Assembly: GCA_963723745.1 (NCBI GenBank)
Contig: CAVRRZ010000001.1
Coordinates: 744,001 to 808,000, forward strand
Length of the DNA: 64,000 nt
Direction of reading: 5' to 3'
Source: CAVRRZ01 sp963723745
GTDB taxonomy: Bacteria; Actinomycetota; Actinomycetes; Mycobacteriales; Geodermatophilaceae
A program made the translations under genes and the position numbers. Of the stretch, positions 32,623 to 41,191 are shown piece after piece (position 1 is the stretch's first letter; every line of letters begins with the position of its first letter). The notes beneath the pieces are model-generated. The model searched no databases. It was not told the origin of the DNA and was given only the letters and a program-made list of their open reading frames with translations.

Positions 32623-35169
32623 TCAGCCGGCCTCGTCGCCCTGCGGCGCGCCCCGGCCGCTGCCGGGAACCGCCGGGACCCCCGGCGCCGGGCGGGGATT
32701 CGGGTTGTCCGGGTCGTTGTCGTCGGGATCGGTGTCGGAGAAGACCCCGTCCCCGTCGTTGTCGACCGGAGCCGGCGGATTCGGATTGTTCGGGTCGTTG
32801 TCGTCGGGATCGGTGTCGGAGAAGACCCCGTCCCCGTCGTTGTCGACCGGAGCCGGCGGCGGCGGCGGCGAGGAGCTGCTCGCCGGAGGCGGCGGGGGGG
32901 TCGACGACCGGGTCGTCGGTGCCGGGGCGCTCGTGGTCGGCGCGGGCAGCTCCACGCCCTCGCCGGTGTCGCCCTCGATCCGCGGCTCGTCGGGCAGGTC
33001 CTCGAGCTCGGTGCCCTCGAGCACCGTGTTCATGAACTGCTGCCAGATCGCCCCGGGCAGGCCGGACCCGTAGACGATCCCGCCCGCCGAGTTGATGATC
33101 GGGTCCCGCGGGCTGTCGTTGCCGATCCACACGGCGGTGGCGATCGAGGGGGTGTACCCGACGATCCAGGCGTCGGAGTTGTTGACGTCGTCCAGGCCCT
33201 GGGTACCGGTCTTCGCCGCCACCTCCCGGCCGCCGGCCAGGCTGCGGTTGGAGTAGCCGGCCACGTCGGTCAGCGCGTAGGTGACGTCGTGCGCGACGTC
33301 CTCGGAGATGACCTGCTCGCCGTCGGTCTCCTTCTTCTCCAGCAGCACCCGGCCGGTGTTGTCGGTGACCTTGCGGACGAAGAACGGCTCGCGCTCGACA
33401 CCACCGGCCGCGAAGGTGGCGAAGCCGTGCGCCTGATCGATCGGTCGCATCTCGTACTCGCCGATGCCGATCGCCGACCCGGTGGTGCCCTCGGCGCCGG
33501 TGAGGGAGGTCTTGCCGGCGAGCGAGCCGGACTCCCAGGTCTCGGGCAGACCGGCGATCTCCCGGATCGTCTCGGCCACGGCCTGCGGGCCCACCTCGTA
33601 GGCCAGCCCGTAGAAGGTGGTGTTCAGCGACTGCGTCATGGCGTCGCGCAGGGTGCAGGCGGCGCAGCTGGCCCCGCCGGAGTTGCGCACCGGTGCCTCG
33701 CGGTCGGGGAAGGTCTGCGGCGAGCTGCCGTCGCGGCGGGCGTCGACGGAGATGCCCTGCGCCAGTGCGGCCGCGAGCACGTAAGGCTTCACCGACGAAC
33801 CGGGCTGGCGGTAGGCCCGCGCGTAGTCCGTGCCGGTGCCGTTGGGTCCGCCGTAGTAGGCGCGGACGGCGCCAGTCCTCGGGTCGACGGCGACCAGGGC
33901 GCGGCGCAGTTCGAGCGGTTCGCTGCGCATGACGTCCTTGACCGCCTGCACGGCGGCGGCCTGGGCATCGCGGTTCACCGTCGTGGTGATCCGGAGCCCC
34001 CCGGCCTGCAGCTGCTGGTCGCTGTAGCCCATGGCGCGCAGCTCGGCGAGGGCCCGCTGCACGATCAGACCCTCCGGACCCGAGGGGATGCCCAGGCCGG
34101 AACCGGACCGGGGCTTCACCTCCGGGTAGGTCATGGCGTCGCGCGCTGCGGCGTCGAGCCAGCCCTCCTGGACCATGCCGTCGAGCACCAGTCCCCAGCG
34201 GTCCTGCGCGCCCTCGGCGTTGTCCTCCGGGTCGTAGCGCGAAGGGCTCCGGATGAGGACGGCGAGGACCGCGCCCTGCTCGGCGGTCAGCTCGGCCGCC
34301 GGGACGCCGAAGTAGGTCTGCGCGGCCGACTCGATGCCGTAGGCGCCGCGACCGTAGTAGATGGTGTTCAGGTAGTTCTCGAGGATCTCGTCCTTCGAGT
34401 AGTTGTTGTCCAGCTTGATGGCCAGGAACAGCTCCTGGAACTTGCGCGACAGGGTCTGGTCCGCCGTCAGGAACGCGTTCTTGACGTACTGCTGGGTGAT
34501 CGTGGACCCGCCCTGCGTGGATCCGCCGGTGACGTTGTTCCACGCGGCCCGGACGATGCCGGTGAAGGAGATGCCGGGGTCGGAGTAGAAGTTGCGGTTC
34601 TCGGCCGCCAGGACGGCGTTGCGTGCGTCCTCGGACACCTCGTCCAGGCCGACGTTGGTGCGGTTCTCGTCCCCGAGCCGCGCCATCTCGGTGGTGCCGT
34701 CCTGGTAGTAGACGAACGTCGTCTGGTCGTTCTGGAAGGAGTCGGGGGAGGGCACCTCGGTGCTCGCGTAGACGACGCCCACGAAGACGCCGAGCAGCAC
34801 GAGCAGGCCGGCCATGACACCGCCGGCGATCTTCAGCCGGCGACGGCGACGCTGCTTCTTGCTGCGGGCGGCCTTTCCGCGCGGCTTGCCGCTGCCCTTG
34901 CCGTTTCCGTTGCCTTTGCCGTTGGGGCCGCCGGGTCCGCGACCGCCACCTCCCGGACCGCGACCGCCACCTCCCGGACCACGACCGCCACCGCCGCCTG
35001 CCGGGCGCGCCGGTGCGGCGCCCTGGCGGGTGGCCGTCGTCCGGGCGCGGGTGCCGCCCGCGGGGCGGCGGGCGCCGCCACCTCCGGTGCTCCGGGTGCG
35101 GGCGGGAGCCGGCCGGCGGACCGTGCCGGGCGGCGGCCCGACGGGCGAGGTCTCGTCGTGGGATGGCAC
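32623..35169 (-). CDS. Bifunctional penicillin-binding protein (PBP1A/PonA type)
   Basis: An 848-residue class A PBP that polymerises lipid II and cross-links peptides. A Gly/Pro/Arg-rich cytosolic N-terminus (1-110) precedes one membrane helix (113-135), the GT51 domain (catalytic Glu190 in AAENRNFYSDPG; GGSTITQQYVKN) and the transpeptidase domain (SSVK with Ser458, SLN at 514, KTGTQG near 635). The C-terminus is a Pro/Thr-rich stalk plus two copies of a 27-residue acidic repeat. The start is a GTG at 35169. It lies between DUF5318 and GT87 genes, as for ponA1 in mycobacteria. Confidence 0.96.
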   Translation of the reverse strand: MPSHDETSPVGPPPGTVRRPAPARTRSTGGGGARRPAGGTRARTTATRQGAAPARPAGGGGGRGPGGGGRGPGGGGRGPGGPNGKGNGNGKGSGKPRGKAARSKKQRRRRRLKIAGGVMAGLLVLLGVFVGVVYASTEVPSPDSFQNDQTTFVYYQDGTTEMARLGDENRTNVGLDEVSEDARNAVLAAENRNFYSDPGISFTGIVRAAWNNVTGGSTQGGSTITQQYVKNAFLTADQTLSRKFQELFLAIKLDNNYSKDEILENYLNTIYYGRGAYGIESAAQTYFGVPAAELTAEQGAVLAVLIRSPSRYDPEDNAEGAQDRWGLVLDGMVQEGWLDAAARDAMTYPEVKPRSGSGLGIPSGPEGLIVQRALAELRAMGYSDQQLQAGGLRITTTVNRDAQAAAVQAVKDVMRSEPLELRRALVAVDPRTGAVRAYYGGPNGTGTDYARAYRQPGSSVKPYVLAAALAQGISVDARRDGSSPQTFPDREAPVRNSGGASCAACTLRDAMTQSLNTTFYGLAYEVGPQAVAETIREIAGLPETWESGSLAGKTSLTGAEGTTGSAIGIGEYEMRPIDQAHGFATFAAGGVEREPFFVRKVTDNTGRVLLEKKETDGEQVISEDVAHDVTYALTDVAGYSNRSLAGGREVAAKTGTQGLDDVNNSDAWIVGYTPSIATAVWIGNDSPRDPIINSAGGIVYGSGLPGAIWQQFMNTVLEGTELEDLPDEPRIEGDTGEGVELPAPTTSAPAPTTRSSTPPPPPASSSSPPPPPAPVDNDGDGVFSDTDPDDNDPNNPNPPAPVDNDGDGVFSDTDPDDNDPDNPNPRPAPGVPAVPGSGRGAPQGDEAG
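32696..32857 (-). repeat. Tandem 81-bp repeat in the PBP C-terminus
   Basis: Two adjacent 81-bp copies (32696-32776, 32777-32857) differ at two or so positions. Each encodes 27 residues with the core VDNDGDGVFSDTDPDDND, which resembles calcium-binding thrombospondin type 3 repeats. Confidence 0.92.
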
Positions 35170-35332
35170 GCGCTGGTGTCCCTCTCTGGATTCTTCCTGC
35201 TCTGTTCCGGGTGGAACCCGAGTCGCAGCGTGGCGTCTTCAGGTGTGTCGGCGGGGGAGGACCCGCCGAAGGGCACGCATCGGTGCGCGACGGTCAGCGG
35301 CAGCCGGACCCGCCCGAGGCGACTCCCGGCAG

Positions 35333-35746
35333 CTACTCCGTGGCTGCGCGGCGTCGATTCCTCCGGGGCTGCCGGCCGGGAACGGGCTCCTGACCCAGGA
35401 CGTACGAGCAGTCCAGGTGGTTCCATCCGCAACTGCGGCAGACCTCGACGGCGTAGACGGTGAACTCCTCCTGGGCGGCGTCCATACGCGCCAGCTCGAC
35501 CTCGGTCTTGGCCTGTCCCGCCGTGGGGCCGAGGTGCTCGCCGTACACGTAGTTGACCAGCGTGAGCCGCTCCTTGCGGCACACCGGGCAGCTCACGTCC
35601 GTCGTCTGGCCGTGGTACTTCGCGGCCCGGGACAGGTACGGACTGGCGTCGCACACCTCGAACAACCCCGCGCGCCCTGAGTACACGTCGGCAAGGACGG
35701 CTCGCCTCTGCAGCGAGTAGTCCACGACGGATCGACGTCCGGGCAC
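35333..35746 (-). CDS. DUF5318 family zinc-ribbon protein
   Basis: A 137-residue protein of the DUF5318 family, recognised by VDYSLQRRAVLADVYSGR at the N-terminus, a CPVCRKERLTLVNYVYG segment and CRSCGWNHLDCSYVLG near the C-terminus. The two CxxC pairs suggest a zinc ribbon. Function is unknown. In mycobacteria the homologue (Rv0049) precedes ponA1, the same order as here. The GTG at 35746 lies six bases after a -10-like TACATT (35753-35758 on the complementary strand), so the mRNA is probably leaderless. Confidence 0.85.
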   Translation of the reverse strand: MPGRRSVVDYSLQRRAVLADVYSGRAGLFEVCDASPYLSRAAKYHGQTTDVSCPVCRKERLTLVNYVYGEHLGPTAGQAKTEVELARMDAAQEEFTVYAVEVCRSCGWNHLDCSYVLGQEPVPGRQPRRNRRRAATE

Positions 35747-36001
35747 GGCGCCAATGTACGCAACGACGGCCTGTCAAGGGCAGTACGCGGCTCCAGGCAG
35801 GCAGGACCGTCGTGCGGGTGGGGTCGTCGGGAGGGTCTCCGCGATCGAGCGACGCAGCGGCTCCACGGCACCCGGGACGGCAGCCGGCCGCAGGCGATCC
35901 GGGGGTCGCCGTGTCACGTCGGTGCGATCCGGAGGATCGCCGTGTGATCGGTTCGACGTTCACCTGCCGGACACTTCCGGCACCCCGGCCGTCCGCCTTC
36001 G
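35747..36001. other. Divergent intergenic region with imperfect direct repeats
   Basis: No gene is seen between DUF5318 and PadR. Two similar blocks starting GCGATCCGG (from about 35894 and 35924) lie about 30 bases apart; the second is also the inverted repeat GCGATCC-GGA-GGATCGC. Their role is unknown. Confidence 0.4.
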
Positions 36002-36020
36002 ATGTATCGTGTCGATACAT
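36002..36020. promoter_or_regulatory. PadR operator
   Basis: ATGTATCG-TGT-CGATACAT is a perfect inverted repeat with 8-base arms. It matches the ATGT-N-ACAT layout bound by PadR/LmrR regulators. It lies 51 bases upstream of the PadR start, so autorepression is likely; the PadR-ino1 operon would be its target. Confidence 0.75.
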
Positions 36021-36070
36021 CGGCGCTCCCGGACGAACGGGGTGACGCGTTCGACGGGCGAGGAGGCGGT

Positions 36071-36688
36071 GTGCTGGAGTTCGCCATCCTCGGTCTGTTG
36101 CAGCAGTCGCCCATGCACGGATACGAACTGCGCAAGCAGCTCGCCCAGTTGCTGGGGGGACTGCGCAGCATCAGCTACGGGTCGCTCTACCCGGCGCTGC
36201 GACGCATGCATGCAGCCGGTCTCGTCAGCACCGACGAGCCGGACCGGCACGCGCTGCTACCGGCCGACGCCCCGCCGCTGACCGGGCGCCGGGGGAAGGT
36301 GGTCTACACGATCACCGCCGAGGGCAAGGAACGTTTCCACGAGCTGGTCAGCCAGACCGGCCCGGAGGCCTACGACGACGAGAACCTCTTCGGCGTCCGG
36401 CTCGCGTTCTTCCGGCACACGGCGGCCGACGTGCGCCTGCGCATCCTCGAGGGTCGCCGGCGCACCGTCGAGCGGCAGCAGGAAGGTCTGCGCGCCTCGA
36501 TGGCCCGCACACGCGAGCGGCTGGACCGCTACACGCTCGAGCTGCAGCGCCACGGGCTCGAGTCGGTGGACCGCGAGGTTCGCTGGCTGTCCGAGCTGAT
36601 CGACTCCGAGCGGCGCAACGCGGCAGGCCGCGCCGACCTCGGGGCCGAACCGGAGCACCACAACGGCGGGACCCCCCGCCCCGACTGA
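36071..36688 (+). CDS. PadR family transcriptional regulator
   Basis: A 205-residue PadR protein. The winged helix (residues 1-85) shows LEFAILGLLQQSPMHGYELR and ISYGSLYPALRRMHAAGLV; the C-terminal ~90 residues form the dimerisation helices. The GTG at 36071 follows AGGAGG at a short spacing. The gene lies 99 bases upstream of ino1. A PadR gene adjoining ino1 is conserved in actinobacteria (Rv0047c-Rv0046c in M. tuberculosis), so it probably regulates inositol synthesis. A perfect operator-like palindrome stands upstream. Confidence 0.93.
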   Translation: MLEFAILGLLQQSPMHGYELRKQLAQLLGGLRSISYGSLYPALRRMHAAGLVSTDEPDRHALLPADAPPLTGRRGKVVYTITAEGKERFHELVSQTGPEAYDDENLFGVRLAFFRHTAADVRLRILEGRRRTVERQQEGLRASMARTRERLDRYTLELQRHGLESVDREVRWLSELIDSERRNAAGRADLGAEPEHHNGGTPRPD

Positions 36689-36787
36689 AACCAGCGCGAC
36701 CGGCCCGCCGGTCGCGTCCGCCAGAACGCAGGGCCGTCCGCGGCCCGCACGAGTCGACCGCCTCGCGGTCGGTAGAGAAGGAGAGTC

Positions 36788-37867
36788 ATGGGATCGGTCA
36801 AGGTCGCCATCGTCGGCGTCGGCAACTGCGCCGCGTCGCTGGTGCAGGGCGTGGAGTACTACAAGGACGCCGACGAGACGGCGGTCGTACCCGGCCTGAT
36901 GCACGTCCGGTTCGGCGAGTACCACGTCTCCGACGTGCAGTTCGTCGCCGCCTTCGACGTCGACGCGAAGAAGGTCGGCCGCGACCTCTCCGAGGCCATC
37001 GTGGCCAGCGAGAACAACACCATCAAGATCTGCGACGTCCCGCCGCTCGGCGTGACCGTGCAGCGCGGCACCACTCTCGACGGCCTGGGCAAGTACTACC
37101 GGGAGACGATCGAGGAGTCCGACGAGCAGCCGGTCGACGTCGTCGCCGCGCTGCGCGAGTCCGGTGCCGACGTGCTGGTCTGCTACCTGCCGGTCGGATC
37201 GCAGCACGCGGCGGAGTTCTACGCGCAGTGCGCTCTGGATGCCGGGGTCGGTTTCGTCAACGCCCTCCCCGTGTTCATCGCCGGCACCAAGGAGTGGGCG
37301 GACAAGTTCACCGCCGCAGGCGTGCCGATCGTCGGTGACGACATCAAGAGCCAGGTCGGCGCCACCATCACCCACCGGGTGCTCGCCAAGCTGTTCGAGG
37401 ACCGGGGCGTGCAGCTCGACCGGACGATGCAGCTCAACGTCGGCGGCAACATGGACTTCAAGAACATGCTCGAGCGGGAGCGCCTGGAGTCCAAGAAGAT
37501 CTCCAAGACCCAGTCGGTCACCTCGCAGGTCGACCGGGACATGGGCGTGGGCAACGTGCACATCGGCCCGTCGGACCACGTGCCGTGGCTCTCGGACCGC
37601 AAGTGGGCCTACGTGCGCCTGGAGGGCCGCGCGTTCGGCGACGTGCCGTTGAACCTGGAGTACAAGCTCGAGGTGTGGGACTCCCCGAACTCGGCCGGCA
37701 TCATCATCGACGCCGTCCGGGCCGCGAAGATCGCGAAGGACCGGGGCATCGGTGGCCCGATCCTCTCGGCGTCCTCGTACTTCATGAAGAGCCCGCCCGT
37801 GCAGTACGACGACAGCCAGGCCCGGGACGCCGTCGAGGCGTTCATCCGGGGTGACATCGAGCGCTGA
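36788..37867 (+). CDS. ino1: Inositol-3-phosphate synthase
   Basis: A 359-residue NAD-dependent synthase of the short actinobacterial type that converts glucose 6-phosphate to inositol 3-phosphate, the first step to phosphatidylinositol and mycothiol. The NAD site reads VAIVGVGNCAASLVQG; conserved active-site regions are VGDDIKSQVGATI, LNVGGNMDFKNM, LESKKISKTQSV and GPSDHVPWL. The ATG at 36788 has AAGGAGAG upstream. It follows a PadR gene, the usual partner. Confidence 0.97.
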   Translation: MGSVKVAIVGVGNCAASLVQGVEYYKDADETAVVPGLMHVRFGEYHVSDVQFVAAFDVDAKKVGRDLSEAIVASENNTIKICDVPPLGVTVQRGTTLDGLGKYYRETIEESDEQPVDVVAALRESGADVLVCYLPVGSQHAAEFYAQCALDAGVGFVNALPVFIAGTKEWADKFTAAGVPIVGDDIKSQVGATITHRVLAKLFEDRGVQLDRTMQLNVGGNMDFKNMLERERLESKKISKTQSVTSQVDRDMGVGNVHIGPSDHVPWLSDRKWAYVRLEGRAFGDVPLNLEYKLEVWDSPNSAGIIIDAVRAAKIAKDRGIGGPILSASSYFMKSPPVQYDDSQARDAVEAFIRGDIER

Positions 37868-37998
37868 GCGACGCCGCCCCTGTCGGGGCTGCCGGGCCCG
37901 CGTCCCTCCGGGGATGCGGGCCCGCGTGCGTCCCGGGCGCTGCTCCGTCCCGACGCGCCGCCCGGGTCCTGACCCGCTCGATGCCTACGCTGACGCCC

Positions 37999-38769
37999 AT
38001 GCCGCCTCGCCGCTCCGCGCTGTCCGCGGTGCTCGCGACGGCACTGCTGGCGTCGCTGGCCGGCTGCACCGGCACCGCGGCAGCCGATCGGAGCCCCGGT
38101 GACCCGGTGACCGCGGACGAGGCCGAGTCGCTGGCCCGCCTCCTCCAGCGCAACTACCAGCGAGGGGGCGCCGAGTTCGTGGTCACCGCTCCCTACGACG
38201 CGCAGACGGTGCTCACCCTCACCGGTGCGGTCGACTTCCGGCGCGGGCACGGCCGCGCCGAGGCGGTGACCGACTTCGGCGACGAGCGGCCGGACACCAG
38301 CGTCACCGTGTTCTTCACCGAGCAGACCGTGTGGGCGGGGGTGCCTGCGCTGCCCGACGTCCTGGTTCGCGCCGGGGCCGAACCTGCCGACTACCTCCGC
38401 CGGCCCGCCGCCGGCGACGACGGCGGCACCGCCGCTCTCCTCGACGTGCTCGCCCACCTCGTGCTCAACCTCGCCGAGGCCCGCGCCGACGATCCCGCGG
38501 CGTTCCTCGCCCGCGACTGGACCTGGGCGGCACGGCGGTCCATCGACAGCCGGCTCAGCTCGGTGTTCGCCGATGCGGACGGGCGCAGCGTGGCCGTCAG
38601 CGTCGCCGACGACCTGCTGCTGCAGTACGTGGCGGCCGTGCCCGGTCACGACTTCGAGGTCACGGTGACGCTGGCCGACCACGGCGCGCAGTCGATCGAC
38701 CTGCCCGGTGAGAAGAGCAGCGCCGACGCTGCCGACCATCCGCGGCTGGCGCAGCGCCTCGGCCTCTGA
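37999..38769 (+). CDS. Putative LppX-like lipoprotein
   Basis: A 256-residue protein with a lipoprotein signal (MPPRRSALSAVLATALLASL then AGC), so it should be lipid-anchored outside the membrane. The mature part alternates beta-strand-like segments and helices (AEFVVTAPYDAQTVLTLTGAVDF and VFFTEQTVW), reminiscent of LppX/LprG-type lipid carriers, but no sure family match is claimed. The ATG at 37999 lies seven bases after TACGCT, suggesting a leaderless mRNA; an in-frame ATG at 37981 is the alternative. It is followed by tandem repeats and hairpins. Confidence 0.72.
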   Translation: MPPRRSALSAVLATALLASLAGCTGTAAADRSPGDPVTADEAESLARLLQRNYQRGGAEFVVTAPYDAQTVLTLTGAVDFRRGHGRAEAVTDFGDERPDTSVTVFFTEQTVWAGVPALPDVLVRAGAEPADYLRRPAAGDDGGTAALLDVLAHLVLNLAEARADDPAAFLARDWTWAARRSIDSRLSSVFADADGRSVAVSVADDLLLQYVAAVPGHDFEVTVTLADHGAQSIDLPGEKSSADAADHPRLAQRLGL

Positions 38770-38798
38770 GAGCCGGCCTCTGAGAGCCGGCCTCTGAC
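38761..38798 (+). repeat. 14-bp tandem repeat across the lipoprotein stop codon
   Basis: Two identical 14-bp units (38761-38774, 38775-38788) and a partial third include the last Gly and Leu codons and TGA of the lipoprotein gene. This is the second case in the window of a stop region duplicated in tandem (compare 18698-18760). Confidence 0.9.
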
Positions 38799-38799
38799 A

Positions 38800-38817
38800 G
38801 CCGACCCGAGGGTCGGC
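38800..38817 (+). terminator. Short hairpin after the lipoprotein gene
   Basis: GCCGACCC (38800-38807) pairs with GGGTCGGC (38810-38817). It lies 30 bases after the stop codon. A weak terminator is likely. Confidence 0.5.
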
Positions 38818-38891
38818 ATCCCCCGCTGGGGTCATCCCGGCGGCGCAACGGTGGCCCGGCGGGGGGTGCTCACCCGACCCTGGACGTAGCA

Positions 38892-38926
38892 GGAGGGGGC
38901 GGCCTCTTCCCCAGACCGCCCCCTCC
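38892..38926. terminator. 11-bp hairpin between lipoprotein and YqgE genes
   Basis: GGAGGGGGCGG (38892-38902) pairs with CCGCCCCCTCC (38916-38926) around a 13-base loop. It stands between convergent genes and may terminate both. On the plus strand a short T-rich stretch (CTCCTTTCCT) follows. Confidence 0.6.
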
Positions 38927-39056
38927 CAGCTCCTTTCCTACCAGAATCCGGGCCAGAAGTCTGTGCTGACGTGGTCTACGTGACGAGAACCGTCGAGCGA
39001 GATGCCCGGGACGGGCGGTCCGCCCGGTCACGTCCACGGTCCGGACGGCGCCGTCG

Positions 39057-39713
39057 CTAGTTCGCGGAGGGGTCCGCGGGCGCGGTGGACAGCACCGCGA
39101 GCCGTCCGGTCTGCCGGCCCATGATCTCGCGCCAGAGGTCGGGCCCGGCCGCGTCGCTGAACACGTCCTCGCCACGGCCTGGCACGCACGCCCAGGCCCC
39201 CTCGGCGATCTCGGCGGCCAGCTGACCGGGGGACCAGCCTGCATAGCCTGCGAAGACCCGTAGTCCGGAGACCCGCCCGGCCAGCGCCTCGGGGTCGCTG
39301 TCGAGATCGACGAGGTGGACCTCGCCGGTAACCGGGCGCAGCCCCTCGACCGTCGTGGCCGAGGTGGCCAGGCAGAGGGCGGTGTCGGTCTCGCAGGGGC
39401 CACCGACGTGGAACACCCCGGGCTCCACCGCGAGGTCGCACCAGCCGGGGAGCACGTCGCGGATCTCCACCGCACTCGGGCGGCCGAGGACGACGCCCAG
39501 GGTGCCGGTGTCGGAATGGTCGAGCACGAACACGACCGTGCCGGCGAACGTGGGGTCGGCCAGCGACGGCAGCGCCACGAGCAGGCTGCCCGGGCAGACG
39601 TCGTCGAGGCACCCGACGGACAGCGCCGGAACGGTGCGCGGACGCCGCCGCCCCGTCGCGGGCCGACCAGGCGGACCGGACTGGGGATCGGGCGACGCGG
39701 GCACCGGAGTCAT
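39057..39713 (-). CDS. YqgE/AlgH family protein
   Basis: A 218-residue protein of the YqgE (DUF179) family. Conserved elements are GSLLVALPSLADPTFAGTVV, VFVLDHSDTGTLGVVLGRP, HVGGPCETDTALCL and LRVFAGYAGWSPGQLAAEI. The biochemical role of the family is unsettled. The ATG at 39713 gives a Pro/Arg-rich leader before the conserved domain, which starts at about residue 42. It is divergent from the MFS gene; the same pair occurs in M. tuberculosis (Rv0038, Rv0037c). Confidence 0.93.
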   Translation of the reverse strand: MTPVPASPDPQSGPPGRPATGRRRPRTVPALSVGCLDDVCPGSLLVALPSLADPTFAGTVVFVLDHSDTGTLGVVLGRPSAVEIRDVLPGWCDLAVEPGVFHVGGPCETDTALCLATSATTVEGLRPVTGEVHLVDLDSDPEALAGRVSGLRVFAGYAGWSPGQLAAEIAEGAWACVPGRGEDVFSDAAGPDLWREIMGRQTGRLAVLSTAPADPSAN

Positions 39714-39838
39714 CGCCTGCAAGTGTGCCTCAGGTCCGGCGGCACTGGCGGGTCGAGGCCTTCGCCCCGTGAGCGACCTGGCGGATTCCTCGCACGCGGT
39801 GACGCGGCTGCAGGCAACCGGCGCCGTAGGGTGACCGG

Positions 39839-41191
39839 GTGCCGGCGAAGTCGACCGTTCGCCAGGTCGTGGTCCGCCGCGACTTCCGCCGGCTGCTGAC
39901 GACGCGCCTGCTGTCGCAGTTCGGCGACGGGGTGTTCCAGGCGGCACTGGCCGGCACCGTCCTGTTCAACCCGCAGCGCGCCGCCGATCCGATCGACGTC
40001 GCGGCCGCGTTCGCCGTCCTGCTGCTCCCGTACTCCCTCGTCGGCCCGTTCGCCGGCGTGTGGCTGGACCGCTGGAGCCGCCGCCAGGTGCTGCTGCGGG
40101 CCAACGTCGCGCGCGCCGTGCTCGTCGGGTGCGTCGCACTCCTCGTGCTCGGCGGGGTCGCCGGCACCGCCTTCTACGCCGCGGGGCTCGCGGTCTTCTC
40201 GGTCAACCGGTTCATCCTGGCCGCCCTCTCGGCCGCCCTTCCGCACACGGTCGACGAACCGTCGCTGGTGTCGGCCAACGCGCTGTCGACGACGTCCGGT
40301 GCCCTGGCGACCGTCGTGGGCGCAGGGACGGCCCTGGGCCTCCTCCAGGCAACCGGCAGCGGCGACCTCTCCTATGCGGTGGCGACGGCGGGCGCCGCGC
40401 TGCCGTACCTGGCCGCGGCCGCGGTGGTGGCCGGGTTCTCGAGGCGCCACCTGGGCCCGGACCACATGTCGCGCACGCCGCGGCTGTCGGTCGTCGAGGT
40501 GGCGCAGGGCATGGTGTCGGGCGCGCGCCACGCGTGGGCCGAGCGGCAGGCCGCCGCGGCATTGGGCGCGATCAGCCTGCACCGGCTCTGCTACGGGTTC
40601 CTGACGCTGATGACCCTGCTGCTCTACCGCAACACCTTCGCGGACGGCGGCCTGTTCCCCGGCGGCATGCTCGGGCTGGGCGAGGTCGTGGCGGCGGGCG
40701 CGCTCGGCACCCTGACCGGGGCCGTGGTGACACCGTGGGTGGTCCGCCACATCGGCAAGCCGCGGTGGATCACCGGACTGCTCGCCTTCGGCGGGCTGGC
40801 CCAGCTCGGCCTCGGCCTGCCCTTCCTGCCGCCGACGATCGTGCTGGCCGGCTTCGCGATCGGCTTCGTCGGTCAGGGCGTGAAGATCTGTGTCGACACC
40901 ACGCTGCAGGAGACGATCGACGACGACCACCGCGGCCGCGTGTTCTCCGTCTACGACACCCTGTTCAACGTCACGTTCGTGGTGGCGCTGGTGATCGCGG
41001 CGTTCGTGCTGCCCCCGTCCGGGATCTCCCACACCGTCCTGGTGATCGTGAGCGCCGTGTACCTCGCGGCGGCCGCCCTCTACGCGCGGTGGAGCGGCCC
41101 TCCTACTGCACTCCGCCGGACCACCAGGCGCGGAGCGCCGCCTCCGCCTCGTCGGGGTCGAGCGGACCACGCTCGAGGCGCAGTTCCTTGA
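39839..41191 (+). CDS. MFS transporter
   Basis: A 450-residue major facilitator protein with about 12 hydrophobic segments. Near the N-terminus it has QFGDGVFQAALAG, and between helices 2 and 3 the loop DRWSRRQVLLRANVARA, a variant of the MFS motif A. The substrate is unknown. The GTG at 39839 lies six bases after TAGGGT (39827-39832), so the mRNA may be leaderless. The last ~30 residues are Arg/Pro-rich and run 89 bases into the convergent CCA-enzyme gene. Confidence 0.9.
   Translation: MPAKSTVRQVVVRRDFRRLLTTRLLSQFGDGVFQAALAGTVLFNPQRAADPIDVAAAFAVLLLPYSLVGPFAGVWLDRWSRRQVLLRANVARAVLVGCVALLVLGGVAGTAFYAAGLAVFSVNRFILAALSAALPHTVDEPSLVSANALSTTSGALATVVGAGTALGLLQATGSGDLSYAVATAGAALPYLAAAAVVAGFSRRHLGPDHMSRTPRLSVVEVAQGMVSGARHAWAERQAAAALGAISLHRLCYGFLTLMTLLLYRNTFADGGLFPGGMLGLGEVVAAGALGTLTGAVVTPWVVRHIGKPRWITGLLAFGGLAQLGLGLPFLPPTIVLAGFAIGFVGQGVKICVDTTLQETIDDDHRGRVFSVYDTLFNVTFVVALVIAAFVLPPSGISHTVLVIVSAVYLAAAALYARWSGPPTALRRTTRRGAPPPPRRGRADHARGAVP

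Noticed and set aside
33289..35463. Long plus-strand open frame of ~724 codons antisense to the PBP gene
   Set aside because: Composition is typical of a high-GC shadow frame with no conserved motif, and the minus-strand PBP is certain.
37577..37582. CACGTG in ino1 as a parS core
   Set aside because: The flanking bases do not match GTTYC...GGAAC on either side.
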